From an uncultured Bacilli bacterium (GTDB taxonomy: Bacteria; Bacillota_I; Bacilli_A; RF39; UBA660), in contig CAKOOM010000001.1 of the NCBI GenBank assembly GCA_934098395.1, positions 310,001 through 374,000 of the forward strand: a DNA stretch of 64,000 nucleotides, in the 5' to 3' direction. Shown here piece by piece: positions 1 through 8,848 of this stretch; the stretch's first letter is position 1; each line of letters starts with the position of its first letter. A model generated the notes under the pieces. That model saw only the letters and a program-made list of their open reading frames with translations, was not told the origin of the DNA and searched no databases. Made by a program: the position numbers and the translations under genes.

Positions 1-351
1 CCATATACTTGTCCGGATGAATGTACTCCGCAAGGTGATGGTAGTAAATGTGTGAAAGAGAGTACTACAAAGATGGTAGATAGTAATGTTTGTCCGAGTG
101 GTTATACGGAAAAATCTGGAATGTGTTTAGATTTTTCAAATAAGTATCATGCAAACAATATATCAGAAGCACCATTTTGGCAATGTAATAATGGAGATTA
201 TATGTATAGTGAAGAGGATGATGCTGGTGGAGCATTTATGTGGTGTGTTAAGAAAACTAATAAAGTAAGCTCTAGTACATGCCCTGATGGTTATACAAAA
301 GATGGAAATACTTGTAAGAAGACAGAAACAATAAATTGTACAGCTAATTAA
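1..351 (+). CDS. C-terminal part of a Cys-rich repeat protein (5' end outside window)
   Basis: The reading frame is open to the left edge, so only the C-terminal 116 codons are visible. It contains repeated short units of the form C-P-x-G-Y-T-x(3-5)-G-x-x-C, for example CPSGYTEKSGMC and CPDGYTKDGNTC, with a related CPDECTPQGDGSKC unit at the left edge. Such Cys-bracketed units are typical of secreted or surface-anchored proteins, which is inference here because the signal peptide and any membrane segment lie outside the window. No family is recognised. A hairpin terminator follows directly, so this is the last gene of its transcript. Confidence 0.6.
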   Translation, partial: PYTCPDECTPQGDGSKCVKESTTKMVDSNVCPSGYTEKSGMCLDFSNKYHANNISEAPFWQCNNGDYMYSEEDDAGGAFMWCVKKTNKVSSSTCPDGYTKDGNTCKKTETINCTAN

Positions 352-361
352 TTATAATAAT

Positions 362-387
362 AAAAGTGGACGATATTGTCTGCTTTT
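362..387 (+). terminator. Rho-independent terminator
   Basis: The arms AAAAGTGGAC and GTCTGCTTTT pair over 10 bp (two G-U pairs) around a 6-nt loop. The 3' arm ends in a T run. It closes the transcript of the Cys-rich gene and separates it from the methyltransferase. Confidence 0.6.
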
Positions 388-407
388 GTTAATATGAGGA
401 GGATTAT

Positions 408-1208
408 ATGAATGAGAGAAGAATTGATGAATTATTAAATACTTATTATCAGGACAATTATAACGAAGATAATAGACTGATTAGAGATAAGATGCATTTT
501 TTGGAATTTATTACTACGACTAATTATATTGATAAATATTTAAAACCAGGTGATAGAATTTTGGAAATAGGGGCTGGTACTGGGCAATATTCTTTACATT
601 ATGCAAGTAAGGGATATGAGGTTGATTCTTTGGAGCTTGTTAGTAGGAATATAGATATAATGCGAAGCAAAGTTACTAATTCAATGAATATAAAAATAAC
701 TCAAGGTAATGCAATAGACTTATCAATGTATGAGGATAATACTTTTGAGGTAACGCTTTTATTAGGGCCTATGTATCATTTGTTTAAAAAATCAGAAATA
801 AGAAAAGCTCTTGATGAAGCCATTAGGGTTACTAAGAATGGGGGACATATATATATAGCCTTTATTTTGTTTGATTTAACTATGTTATCTTGGGGATTTG
901 TAGATAAAAATATATATGATAATATTGGTGTTAATAAACAGGTAAGTAATGATTTTATGCCAAATAATCGTGAAGAGTTGTTATTTAATATGATGTATTA
1001 TAAAGATATATGTAGACTTGTTCGTAGCTTTCCTGTTAAAGAGATTTGTTATGTGGCTACGGATGGAATAGGTAGATTGATTAAGAAAGAGATTAATGAA
1101 ATGAATGATAAAGAATATGAATTATATGTAAAATATCATTTATCTATTTGTGAAAGAGAGGATTTAATTGGCTATAGTGGGCATATTTTATCTATCATAG
1201 AAAAATAA
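408..1208 (+). CDS. Class I SAM-dependent methyltransferase
   Basis: A 266-residue cytoplasmic protein with the Rossmann-fold SAM-binding motif I, DRILEIGAGTGQYS, at residues 49-62. The acidic strand-2 residue follows (YEVDSLELV), then a motif IV-like segment (VTLLLGPMYHL). This fits the UbiE/Methyltransf_11 type superfamily, which transfers a methyl group from S-adenosylmethionine. The substrate cannot be read from sequence. The start is well supported by an AGGAGG ribosome-binding site about 6 nt upstream. It appears to be a single-gene unit with hairpins on both sides. Confidence 0.8.
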   Translation: MNERRIDELLNTYYQDNYNEDNRLIRDKMHFLEFITTTNYIDKYLKPGDRILEIGAGTGQYSLHYASKGYEVDSLELVSRNIDIMRSKVTNSMNIKITQGNAIDLSMYEDNTFEVTLLLGPMYHLFKKSEIRKALDEAIRVTKNGGHIYIAFILFDLTMLSWGFVDKNIYDNIGVNKQVSNDFMPNNREELLFNMMYYKDICRLVRSFPVKEICYVATDGIGRLIKKEINEMNDKEYELYVKYHLSICEREDLIGYSGHILSIIEK

Positions 1209-1230
1209 TAATATTATTATTGTGTTTTTT
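1205..1230 (+). terminator. Possible terminator hairpin
   Basis: The self-complementary AATAATAATATTATTATT overlaps the methyltransferase stop codon and is followed by a run of seven T. It is purely A-T paired, so the hairpin is weak. Confidence 0.4.
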
Positions 1231-1248
1231 TGAGAAAACCTTTATAAT
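1220..1248 (+). promoter_or_regulatory. SigA-type promoter for the following gene
   Basis: TTGTGT and TATAAT are separated by 17 bp. The -10 element lies about 24 bp before the start codon of the downstream hypothetical gene. Confidence 0.5.
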
Positions 1249-1271
1249 ATTCAAAAAGAAGTGGTGATAGT

Positions 1272-2087
1272 ATGCTTAGTTATAATCGAATAGAAGATAG
1301 AGAAGAGATGCTTAAATATCATAGAACTAAGGATATGATGAATTTACTTATGTATTTTCCAGATATTAGTCCTGTACGTAATTTAACAATAGTTAAATCT
1401 ATTTTGGATTATGAAGAGAATTATGATGTTTGTAGTAAGTTACCAATGGAGAGAAATGATACACTTGTTACAAAACCTTCTATTAAAAGTATAGAGACGA
1501 AGGGGATTAATGTAAATATTGAAGATATTTTTAATAAAATGAAGGAAATAGATAGTGATTCAGTATTGGTTTTATTTAGTTTATGTCATGAACCTAGTGA
1601 AAGATATGAAAGATATGCTGGGATATCAGTTGGGGTAAGTTTAGGTACTGGAGTATATATTGATGCAGTAGGTAAGGGCTTTGATGGTAGAGAAGTATCT
1701 AAAGGAATAGCTGTTCACGAGAGATATTTTATACCTTGGTTTGATCTTAGAAGATGTAATATTAATAATTTCAGAGATTATCGCAATTATTTAATTAATG
1801 AGATAGATTATATAGAAACAAGAAATAATAGAATAGAATTTTTAACTAGTATTGGAGTAGATAAAGATGTAGCTTTAAGAAGTGTTCCTGATAAGTATCA
1901 AGAAATACCTGACTTTATATGGAGTGATATTATTAAGAATATAATTAAGAAGTTGGAAAAAATGGAAGATGAGTTATCAGCAGTGGGATTGAATGAGTTT
2001 GCTATTAGTGGACATACGGAAGGAAAAAAATATTATCCATGGCAAATGTTTGATAAAAGTAGATATACATTGACTAGAAAGAAATAA
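1272..2087 (+). CDS. Conserved-looking hypothetical protein (271 aa)
   Basis: I do not recognise a family. The protein is soluble and mixed alpha/beta. A Gly-rich middle stretch (GISVGVSLGTGVYIDAVGKG, about residues 117-136) looks like paired beta strands. A charged, helical C-terminal third follows. No signal peptide or membrane segment is visible. It has its own promoter (TTGTGT-17-TATAAT) and a GTGGTGAT ribosome-binding site. Only 11 bp separate it from the next gene, so the two are probably co-transcribed. Confidence 0.6.
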   Translation: MLSYNRIEDREEMLKYHRTKDMMNLLMYFPDISPVRNLTIVKSILDYEENYDVCSKLPMERNDTLVTKPSIKSIETKGINVNIEDIFNKMKEIDSDSVLVLFSLCHEPSERYERYAGISVGVSLGTGVYIDAVGKGFDGREVSKGIAVHERYFIPWFDLRRCNINNFRDYRNYLINEIDYIETRNNRIEFLTSIGVDKDVALRSVPDKYQEIPDFIWSDIIKNIIKKLEKMEDELSAVGLNEFAISGHTEGKKYYPWQMFDKSRYTLTRKK

Positions 2088-2098
2088 GGGAGATAGAG

Positions 2099-3118
2099 AT
2101 GAAATTTACAAATAAGAATGTTTTAAAAGAAGAGAAAAAAATTAAAAGAGGAATGATTATAGGAATTGCTTTAATAGTTGTTTCTTTTGGATTATTTTAT
2201 TTTGGTAATAGAGCAATGGAGAAAGCAGATAATAATATTAAAGATATGAATTCTATAATTGAATCTAGTGATTCAAAGAAAGATGGTTTAGAGACTTATC
2301 TTAATATTAAGAAGGATCCATATAGATTTGCTGTTTATGATGATACGAGTGATGCTTATTATTTTGTTACTGATGGAGATTATATTTATATTGTATATAT
2401 GTCAGTAGATAAGTATAAGGAAATTAGTAATGATGATAGTGATTCGGAATATGTAAAAGTAAAAGGTGTTACTAGTACTACGACAAAAGATGTTAAGGAA
2501 ATAGCAGTTGATAGTTATAATGAGATTTTTAAACTTAGTGACGGTGAAGAAATAACTATGGCTGACTTTAACAATTATTTTGGGTCTGTTTATTTAGATA
2601 TGACTAATGATACGAGTGATGCTGGGGGAATGGAATTTTTATTAGGAATAATAGTATTCTTTACTGGACTTGTTTGTTTTTTAGCAAATGATAGAGTAAG
2701 ACGTAGTTATAAGAAAAGTCTTAAAAAATATACGGATAGTGATATAGAAGCAATTGATAATGAGATGGATGATAAGGAATCGTTTTACTATGATAAATCT
2801 AAATTATATTTAACTCCAAATTATATTATTAATTTTTCTGGAAAGTTTTCTATTATTAAATACAGTGATATATTATGGGTATATCCTTACGCACATAGAA
2901 CTAATGGTATTAAAGATACACAATCTATTATAGTGAAAGATAAGTTTGGAAAGAATTATGTGGTAGCTAATTTAAGTATTATTACTAAAGCTAAGAAGGA
3001 AGAATTTAATGAAATAATGAATGCGATTATTTCTAAGAATGATAAGATGCTTGTTGGTTATAATAGTGAGAATTCAAAGAAATATAAAGAGATAATAAAG
3101 TTAAATAAAGAAATGTAG
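2099..3118 (+). CDS. Membrane protein with two TM segments and a PH-like C-terminal domain
   Basis: A 339-residue protein. Hydrophobic segment 1 lies at about residues 19-36 (MIIGIALIVVSFGLFYFG) and segment 2 at about 181-200 (LLGIIVFFTGLVCFLA). Between them is a roughly 140-residue extracytoplasmic loop rich in Asp, Ser and Tyr. The cytoplasmic C-terminal part contains strand-rich sequence (YSDILWVYPYAHRTN, then SIIVKDKFGKNYVVANL) resembling PH-like domains of small bacterial membrane proteins. That assignment is inference from pattern only. It follows the upstream gene by 11 bp, and its stop codon lies just before the hisS ribosome-binding site, so it probably shares the hisS transcript. 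Confidence 0.6.
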   Translation: MKFTNKNVLKEEKKIKRGMIIGIALIVVSFGLFYFGNRAMEKADNNIKDMNSIIESSDSKKDGLETYLNIKKDPYRFAVYDDTSDAYYFVTDGDYIYIVYMSVDKYKEISNDDSDSEYVKVKGVTSTTTKDVKEIAVDSYNEIFKLSDGEEITMADFNNYFGSVYLDMTNDTSDAGGMEFLLGIIVFFTGLVCFLANDRVRRSYKKSLKKYTDSDIEAIDNEMDDKESFYYDKSKLYLTPNYIINFSGKFSIIKYSDILWVYPYAHRTNGIKDTQSIIVKDKFGKNYVVANLSIITKAKKEEFNEIMNAIISKNDKMLVGYNSENSKKYKEIIKLNKEM

Positions 3119-3127
3119 GTGATATTA

Positions 3128-4402
3128 ATGATTAAGAATTTAAAAGGTACTTTTGATTATATGCCTAAAGATATGAAGGTAAGAAATGATATTATAGGTA
3201 TTCTTCGTAGTAATTTTGAAAAATATGGATATTTACCGGTAGAGACGGCGATGTTAAATTATTATGATTTACTTAGTTATAAGTATGAAGATGATGCGGA
3301 AATACTTAGTGAGATATATAAGTTGACTGATCAGGGTGATAGAAAATTAGGACTTAGATATGATTTAACAGTACCATTTTGTAAGATAGTGGCTACGAAT
3401 AAGGATATAGTTATGCCATTTCGTAGATATGAAATTGGAAAGGTTTTTAGAAATGGTCCTGTTAAGACAGGAAGAACAAGGGAATTTTATCAATGTGATA
3501 TAGATGTTGTAGGAATAGATAATCGTTTTATTGAAGCGGAACAAATGTGTATGGCTATTAATACTTATAAGGAATTAGGGATAGATGTAATTTGTAAGTA
3601 TAATAATAGAAAATTAATGAGTGGATTAATTGAATATGCAGGAATATCTGATGATAAGGTAGATAGTGTTATTGGAATTGTTGATAAGATGGAGAAAGTT
3701 AGTTCTCAAGAACTTGAAGAGATGATGTTAGATAAGGGAATAGAGAAGGAAAAGATAGATAAATTATTTAATTTATTTGAGATGGAACTTGATGAGTATA
3801 GGGAGCTTGCTAATGAGAATGAAAAAATATATGCTGGGGTAACAGAATTAACTGAGATAAATGAGTATTTAAATAGTTTGGGAATAGATGGTAATTGTGT
3901 ATTTAGTCCAACTTTAGCGCGTGGTTTATCAATATATACGGGAATTGTATTTGAATTCTTTGATCGTGAAGAGAGACTTAGTTGTGCTCTTGGTGGCGGT
4001 GGAAGATATGATAAGATAATAACTAATTTTATAGATAATGGAAATAGTTATCCGGCGGTTGGATTATCTTTTGGATTAGAACCAATATTTAATATTAAGA
4101 AAATGGAATATGATGATAAATCATTAATTGATATATATATGGTACCTCTTGATACAAATGTTGATACATTAAAGTTAGCAACAGTACTTAGAGAGAATGG
4201 TTATAGAGTATTAATAGAGATGAATAAGAAAAAGATAGCTAAATGTTTTGAGTATGCGGATCGTGAGAATATTCCTTATGTAATGATTATTGGTCTAAAT
4301 GAGGTAGAAAATAATTGCTTTAAGATAAAAGATATGAAAAAGAAAGAAGAATATTCTTTTAGTAGAGAAGAACTAATTAAATATTTAACTAATAATAAAT
4401 AA
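3128..4402 (+). CDS. hisS: Histidyl-tRNA synthetase
   Basis: Class II aminoacyl-tRNA synthetase of 424 residues, charging tRNA-His with histidine in the cytoplasm. Motif 2 is visible as RRYEIGKVFRNGPVKTGRTR followed by REFYQCDIDVVG. The histidine-specific segment is LARGLSIYTG, and motif 3 lies in ALGGGGRYDK plus AVGLSFGLEPI. The C-terminal 90 residues form the anticodon-binding alpha/beta domain. The histidine-specific motif differs from the common bacterial LDYYTG form, but the catalytic Arg of ARGL is kept. The ATG is preferred to a GTG three codons upstream, because AGGTGAT ends 5 nt before the ATG and overlaps the GTG. Confidence 0.92.
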   Translation: MIKNLKGTFDYMPKDMKVRNDIIGILRSNFEKYGYLPVETAMLNYYDLLSYKYEDDAEILSEIYKLTDQGDRKLGLRYDLTVPFCKIVATNKDIVMPFRRYEIGKVFRNGPVKTGRTREFYQCDIDVVGIDNRFIEAEQMCMAINTYKELGIDVICKYNNRKLMSGLIEYAGISDDKVDSVIGIVDKMEKVSSQELEEMMLDKGIEKEKIDKLFNLFEMELDEYRELANENEKIYAGVTELTEINEYLNSLGIDGNCVFSPTLARGLSIYTGIVFEFFDREERLSCALGGGGRYDKIITNFIDNGNSYPAVGLSFGLEPIFNIKKMEYDDKSLIDIYMVPLDTNVDTLKLATVLRENGYRVLIEMNKKKIAKCFEYADRENIPYVMIIGLNEVENNCFKIKDMKKKEEYSFSREELIKYLTNNK

Positions 4403-4403
4403 T

Positions 4404-4446
4404 AAAAAGTATTTATATGGAATTCACTATATAAATGCTTTTTTTC
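4404..4446 (+). terminator. Rho-independent terminator after hisS
   Basis: AAAAAGTATTTATAT pairs with ATATAAATGCTTTTT (G-U pairs near the base) around a loop of about 12 nt, ending in a T run. Confidence 0.65.
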
Positions 4447-4475
4447 TTGTAAAATAATAATTTTTGTGATAGAAT
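4447..4475 (+). promoter_or_regulatory. SigA-type promoter of the repeat-protein pair
   Basis: TTGTAA, 17 bp, TAGAAT, directly behind the hisS terminator. Confidence 0.5.
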
Positions 4476-4527
4476 ATTTAGCCAAATCGAAGGGGATTTA
4501 TTGAATAAGATAAAAAAAGGTGATGAA

Positions 4528-6768
4528 ATGGATAATTTTGAGTATGTAACGGAGTGTTATAATATTTGTAAAAAATGTGATTTTGATAGGGAAGAAATAG
4601 GAAGCTATGTTTATGGTAGTTCAGTGGATGTTGATAGAATTATAGAAAATGGAAAAAAATATTTAGAAATTACTAATGGTAATAAGTTGATAGATTTTAA
4701 TAATCCACTTTCTAGTCATGAACAGGTAGTTTCTTGGTTAAGTAAATCTAATAGGAGAACACAATATTATGTTGATTTTGGTAAATCAAATGATAAATTA
4801 TTTAGAGAATATTTAATGATGGATTGTTACTTTACTTTTATTGCTAATGATAAGCAAAAGACAAAAGAATTAATTGATCGTATAGGAATAAATGAGAGAA
4901 CAATTAGAAAATATGCGAGAATTTACTATAAAGAATATATGGGATTAAGTGATAATTGTTTTAAAAGATTAGAAGCTAGAATGGAACTTAGTAATGGGTT
5001 TATTGAAAAGTTATATGAAATGTTTTTTGACAAAGCTAATTCAGTTGAGACTTTTAAGGTAGATTTTCCACGTATTCTTTATGATTACTTCAAAGAATAT
5101 AACTTTTCAATTAAAGTAATAAAAGATACGGCTAGAAAGGCAGAGATATCTTATAAAAAGATTATTAGGTATGTTATGATGTATGCACGTGATGAATTAA
5201 AAATTGATAATTTTATTATAACTGATGAGAATGATGAAGATAAAATTATGAGTCAATGTGGAATAAATGCTTGGATTGGTAAATCAGAAGTTAGAAGACA
5301 GTTTTATGAAAATTATAAGGGTGAACCAGCAGAATTTATGAATTATATTTTAAAATATTGTTATGAGTATGCGGAATCAGTTCAATATAATATAGCAAAG
5401 ATGACTGAATTTGGAAATAAATTTGAACTTAATTATGGTACGATATTTAATTATGTTAGAACATATTGTATTAATAAATTAGGTCTTAATTGGGATGAAA
5501 AATCAAAAGAAATAACATTAATTAGAACAAATATAAAGAATCGTGGTAAGTTAGAAAAATGGTTAAATAATGTAGAATTAAAAATAGTTTATGATAAACT
5601 TGGTGGTGGAGACTATGATAGGTTTATGCGTGGATTTGTTAAATATTGTTTTGAATATTGTAATTTAGTTAATTTTAATTCATATAGATTAGAAGTTTTT
5701 CTTAAACCATTTGAATTTACAATTGATGATATGTTTAGATTCTTTAAGAATTATAGAGATGTTTTAGGAGTTACTACTTCACAATTAAATGAAAAGTATG
5801 AACAAATAAAATCAGAGAAAAAGAATGGTGATTTTTCAATAAGATCTAAACAGATGTCTTTAATATGTAATAAACTTGAATCAGTATCAACGGTGTCTGA
5901 GATAGATGAGATTATAAAATCTTATAAGAAAGTTGACTTAAAATTACTTAGTAATTATACATTTGATTATGTAACAGGATTTTATTATGATATGTCAGTA
6001 GTGGAACAAGATGAATTGATAATGTCTTTGAGAAATAAAATTAATAAATATCAAGAGTATTTGGAAGAAAAAGCAAACATAGCTAAAGGAGAAAAAATAG
6101 CTAATAGTAAAATTTTACAAAATAAATTAAAAAAAGCTAGAAAAATTATTAGTGATTATATTGAGTCTAAGGCAGAATTTGTTGAAGAGTATTGTAGAAT
6201 TAAATCAGTATCTGAAGATGATTTTAGAAAGTATTTAGAAATAATAAAAGTGTATGATCAAGAATTATATTCAGAATATCAAGAGAAAAATAATTCGATT
6301 AATATAGATTCAGATTATGAAGAAAATGTAAAGACAGTTAAAAAAATAGTTAAATTAATTAGAAAAGGTTTAGTAGTTGATGGCGATGAAGTAAGAGAGA
6401 GAAGAGACGTTAATGAATCATATAGGCCAATGGATTTATTTGACTATCACCAAATAACAAATTTAAGTTTTGATAAGATATATCGAATTGGAATGAAATG
6501 TTTGGATAGAATAGAACTTAAGTCATTAGGTAGTTTTATTTCTAAGAACATTTATGTTGGATCAATAGATAGAGAAGAAATATTAACAAAGGATTATATT
6601 TTACTTGGAGTACAAGTTAAGGATGAGGCAAAGAAAGCGGTAGTAAGATACTTGGAAGAAAATAATATACCAGTTAATGAAGAAATTGTAAAAATAGTTC
6701 TTAGAAGATATTTAAATGGTAAATACAAACTTGATGGTAAGAAGTTAGTTAAAAAAGTAGAAGAATAG
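4528..6768 (+). CDS. Large hypothetical protein with divergent internal repeats (paralogue of the next gene)
   Basis: About 746 residues, soluble and helical. Units of about 95-110 residues recur. Each begins with W-L or W-I plus a charged stretch and R-x-x-x-Y, then often a Gly pair, F/Y-M, K-Y-C-Y/F-E-Y, and a helix-turn-helix-like end with Y-x-R-x-Y (for example GINERTIRKYARIYY). At least four units can be traced before a coiled-coil C-terminal third. The first residues match the downstream protein (ECYNICKKCD versus ESYNICKRYG), supporting the ATG behind AGGTGAT rather than a TTG nine codons earlier. Function is unknown. The repeats resemble scaffolding or nucleic-acid-binding helical arrays, which is speculation. 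Confidence 0.55.
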   Translation: MDNFEYVTECYNICKKCDFDREEIGSYVYGSSVDVDRIIENGKKYLEITNGNKLIDFNNPLSSHEQVVSWLSKSNRRTQYYVDFGKSNDKLFREYLMMDCYFTFIANDKQKTKELIDRIGINERTIRKYARIYYKEYMGLSDNCFKRLEARMELSNGFIEKLYEMFFDKANSVETFKVDFPRILYDYFKEYNFSIKVIKDTARKAEISYKKIIRYVMMYARDELKIDNFIITDENDEDKIMSQCGINAWIGKSEVRRQFYENYKGEPAEFMNYILKYCYEYAESVQYNIAKMTEFGNKFELNYGTIFNYVRTYCINKLGLNWDEKSKEITLIRTNIKNRGKLEKWLNNVELKIVYDKLGGGDYDRFMRGFVKYCFEYCNLVNFNSYRLEVFLKPFEFTIDDMFRFFKNYRDVLGVTTSQLNEKYEQIKSEKKNGDFSIRSKQMSLICNKLESVSTVSEIDEIIKSYKKVDLKLLSNYTFDYVTGFYYDMSVVEQDELIMSLRNKINKYQEYLEEKANIAKGEKIANSKILQNKLKKARKIISDYIESKAEFVEEYCRIKSVSEDDFRKYLEIIKVYDQELYSEYQEKNNSINIDSDYEENVKTVKKIVKLIRKGLVVDGDEVRERRDVNESYRPMDLFDYHQITNLSFDKIYRIGMKCLDRIELKSLGSFISKNIYVGSIDREEILTKDYILLGVQVKDEAKKAVVRYLEENNIPVNEEIVKIVLRRYLNGKYKLDGKKLVKKVEE

Positions 6769-6783
6769 TATAGGGGTATGTAT

Positions 6784-8328
6784 ATGGGATTAAAAGAGAG
6801 TTATAATATTTGTAAGAGATATGGTTGGAATATTATTAAAATAAGAAAATATGCGAAAGATAATAATTTGGATATAAGTGAAATAATGGATAATGCAAAA
6901 ATATATGTAGTAGATGTTTTAGGAATGTCTTATGATGAAATATATAAAAAATATGATACTGATACTAATAGTGAAAATTGGCTTAGAGAATGGCTATATA
7001 ATGATAAAAGAAAGCAAGTATATGATCTTCTTGGTGGTGGAGAACCAATGAAATTTAGATATGAGCTTATGAAACATATTTATTCACTATGTATAAAGGT
7101 AGATATGGATTATGATAAAATAGATAGAATTGCTAATTATTTTGGAATATCACATCAAGTAGCAGTAAGATATGCTAGAAAGTATTATACAATGGTACTT
7201 GGTAATAGTTATGAAGATTGGAATAAACTGGTTAAGGAACTTCGTAAGAAAAGAAAAATTTTGAACTCGATGAGCAATTTTTGTAATTATTCAGATGTTA
7301 CTAGGGAGATATTTGTTAATAATAAGGTGCAAGGAATAGATGATTTTAATAATAAATTAATGAAGTTATACTACGATTATTATGTATATATTGGTTGTAA
7401 TGATATAGAAATGAAAGAGTTTTTAAAACAACAGCAAAATAATTATAGAACTTTTTATAAGTATTTAGAGAGAGACTTTACTAGTGAAATATCTTCAAAT
7501 ATATGTTCTTCTAAAAAGATAGCGTATTGGATAGGTGATTCGCCATATAGAAGAGATATATATGAGAGGATTGGTGGAAGTAATTATAATGAGTTTATAA
7601 TGAACTTTTCTAAGAAGTGTTATGAATACTACGAATCTGTTGATTATAGTAGTGAGAAGTTATTAGAGTTATCAAATATTATTAATATGAGTATAGTAAC
7701 GATAAATAAACATATTATGAGATATGCAAGTACTGTTCTTAAAATAACTCCAGAAGAGTATGAGAGTAGAAAAAAAGATATTATTGATATGAAGAGACTA
7801 AATGTATGGCTTAGTGGTTCTTTAGCTAGAAAAGAGTTTTATATTAATTCAGGATGTAATAGTTACTCAGAATTTAGGAAATATATTTTAGAATATTGTT
7901 ATCGAGAAGGATTTAACTGTAATTTTGATAAAAATAGTATGCAATTATTAGCTGATTCGATAGGGATAAGTTTTGAAAGTTTTTCTCATAATGCTCGTGA
8001 GTATGCAATTAATTATTTGCATATAGATTTACCAGAATGGAATGAGATGCGTAATAATATAGTATGGGATCAATATAAACTTAAACTATGGCTTAGTGAT
8101 ATTAATGAGAGAAAGAATATATATGATTTATTAGGGGGAGAAAATTATTCAGAATTTCATGATAGGCTAATAAAATACGTTTATGATGTTGGAATGAATG
8201 TTTCTTTTCAAGCAGATGAAATGCGTAATTTATCACAGTCAATAGGAGTATGTATGGCGACACTTAAAGCATACATTAAAGAATATGAAGATAAGTATTT
8301 AAATAAAAAGAAGAATTTGAAAAAATGA
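6784..8328 (+). CDS. Hypothetical protein with four or five internal repeats
   Basis: 514 residues, a paralogue of the upstream gene and 15 bp downstream of it. The repeat is clearest here: WL-x-D/G-x-x-x-RK-x-x-Y-x-x-x-GG, then YSEF, a helix ending in K-Y-x-Y, and I-G-I-S followed by Y-A-R-K/E-Y. Copies start near residues 63, 165 (degraded), 245, 345 and 435. The ATG used lies 7 nt behind AGGGG. An in-frame ATG two codons earlier would sit almost on the ribosome-binding site. No signal peptide or membrane segment is visible. A hairpin overlaps the 3' end, so the two genes form one operon. Confidence 0.55.
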   Translation: MGLKESYNICKRYGWNIIKIRKYAKDNNLDISEIMDNAKIYVVDVLGMSYDEIYKKYDTDTNSENWLREWLYNDKRKQVYDLLGGGEPMKFRYELMKHIYSLCIKVDMDYDKIDRIANYFGISHQVAVRYARKYYTMVLGNSYEDWNKLVKELRKKRKILNSMSNFCNYSDVTREIFVNNKVQGIDDFNNKLMKLYYDYYVYIGCNDIEMKEFLKQQQNNYRTFYKYLERDFTSEISSNICSSKKIAYWIGDSPYRRDIYERIGGSNYNEFIMNFSKKCYEYYESVDYSSEKLLELSNIINMSIVTINKHIMRYASTVLKITPEEYESRKKDIIDMKRLNVWLSGSLARKEFYINSGCNSYSEFRKYILEYCYREGFNCNFDKNSMQLLADSIGISFESFSHNAREYAINYLHIDLPEWNEMRNNIVWDQYKLKLWLSDINERKNIYDLLGGENYSEFHDRLIKYVYDVGMNVSFQADEMRNLSQSIGVCMATLKAYIKEYEDKYLNKKKNLKK

Positions 8329-8339
8329 TTCTTTTTTTT
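8307..8339 (+). terminator. Terminator overlapping the repeat-protein stop codon
   Basis: AAAGAAGAAT pairs with ATTCTTTTTT (one G-U) and runs into a T tract. Confidence 0.5.
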
Positions 8340-8340
8340 G

Positions 8341-8369
8341 TTGACTATCTGTTTTTCTTTTGTTATAAT
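8341..8369 (+). promoter_or_regulatory. SigA promoter of the marR-ABC operon
   Basis: TTGACT, 17 bp, TATAAT. This is a near-consensus promoter about 30 bp before the MarR start codon. Confidence 0.75.
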
Positions 8370-8372
8370 TAG

Positions 8373-8382
8373 TAGCATGCTA
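8373..8382 (+). promoter_or_regulatory. Candidate MarR operator
   Basis: A perfect 10-bp palindrome, TAGCATGCTA, lies 3 bp after the -10 box. That is where a MarR dimer would block its own operon. The assignment comes from position and symmetry only. Confidence 0.4.
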
Positions 8383-8398
8383 TGAATGGAGAGGTATA

Positions 8399-8848
8399 AT
8401 GGAGAATCTTGAAAAGATGTCTGTTGGTAGACTGATAAAGATTAGTAATTTGATTTTTGAGACATATATTAATAATAATTTAAAAGAGATGAATTTAACT
8501 GGTTCACAGATGAATGTTTTGATGTGTGTTTATGTGATGAATAAAAAACATATGAATGTTAATCAAGTTGATATTCAAAAAATATTTAATTTAAGTAATC
8601 CGACGGTTAGTGGTATTTTAAGTAGATTACAGGATAAGAATTTTATAATGAGAGAAACTGATGGGAGAAAGAATAGAATTAAATTAACTGATGATGGTAT
8701 TAAATTAATAAAGGATGGAGAAAAGAAAATAAGAATGGTTGAAAATAAAATACTGTCATGTCTTAGTGAACAAGAATATAATATTTTGTTGGAGACACTT
8801 AGAAAGATTATAATAAATAATAAGATGGGAGTTGATATTGATGATTAG
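8399..8848 (+). CDS. MarR-family transcriptional regulator
   Basis: 149 residues with the family's winged helix: helix-turn-helix around VNQVDIQKIFNLSNPTVSGI (residues 57-76), then the wing ETDGRKNRIKLTDDG. N- and C-terminal helices form the dimer interface. MarR proteins usually repress a neighbouring exporter and release DNA on binding small molecules. The stop codon overlaps the start region of the first ABC gene by 8 bp, so this regulator very probably controls that transporter. A good GGAGAGG ribosome-binding site precedes the start. Confidence 0.88.
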   Translation: MENLEKMSVGRLIKISNLIFETYINNNLKEMNLTGSQMNVLMCVYVMNKKHMNVNQVDIQKIFNLSNPTVSGILSRLQDKNFIMRETDGRKNRIKLTDDGIKLIKDGEKKIRMVENKILSCLSEQEYNILLETLRKIIINNKMGVDIDD

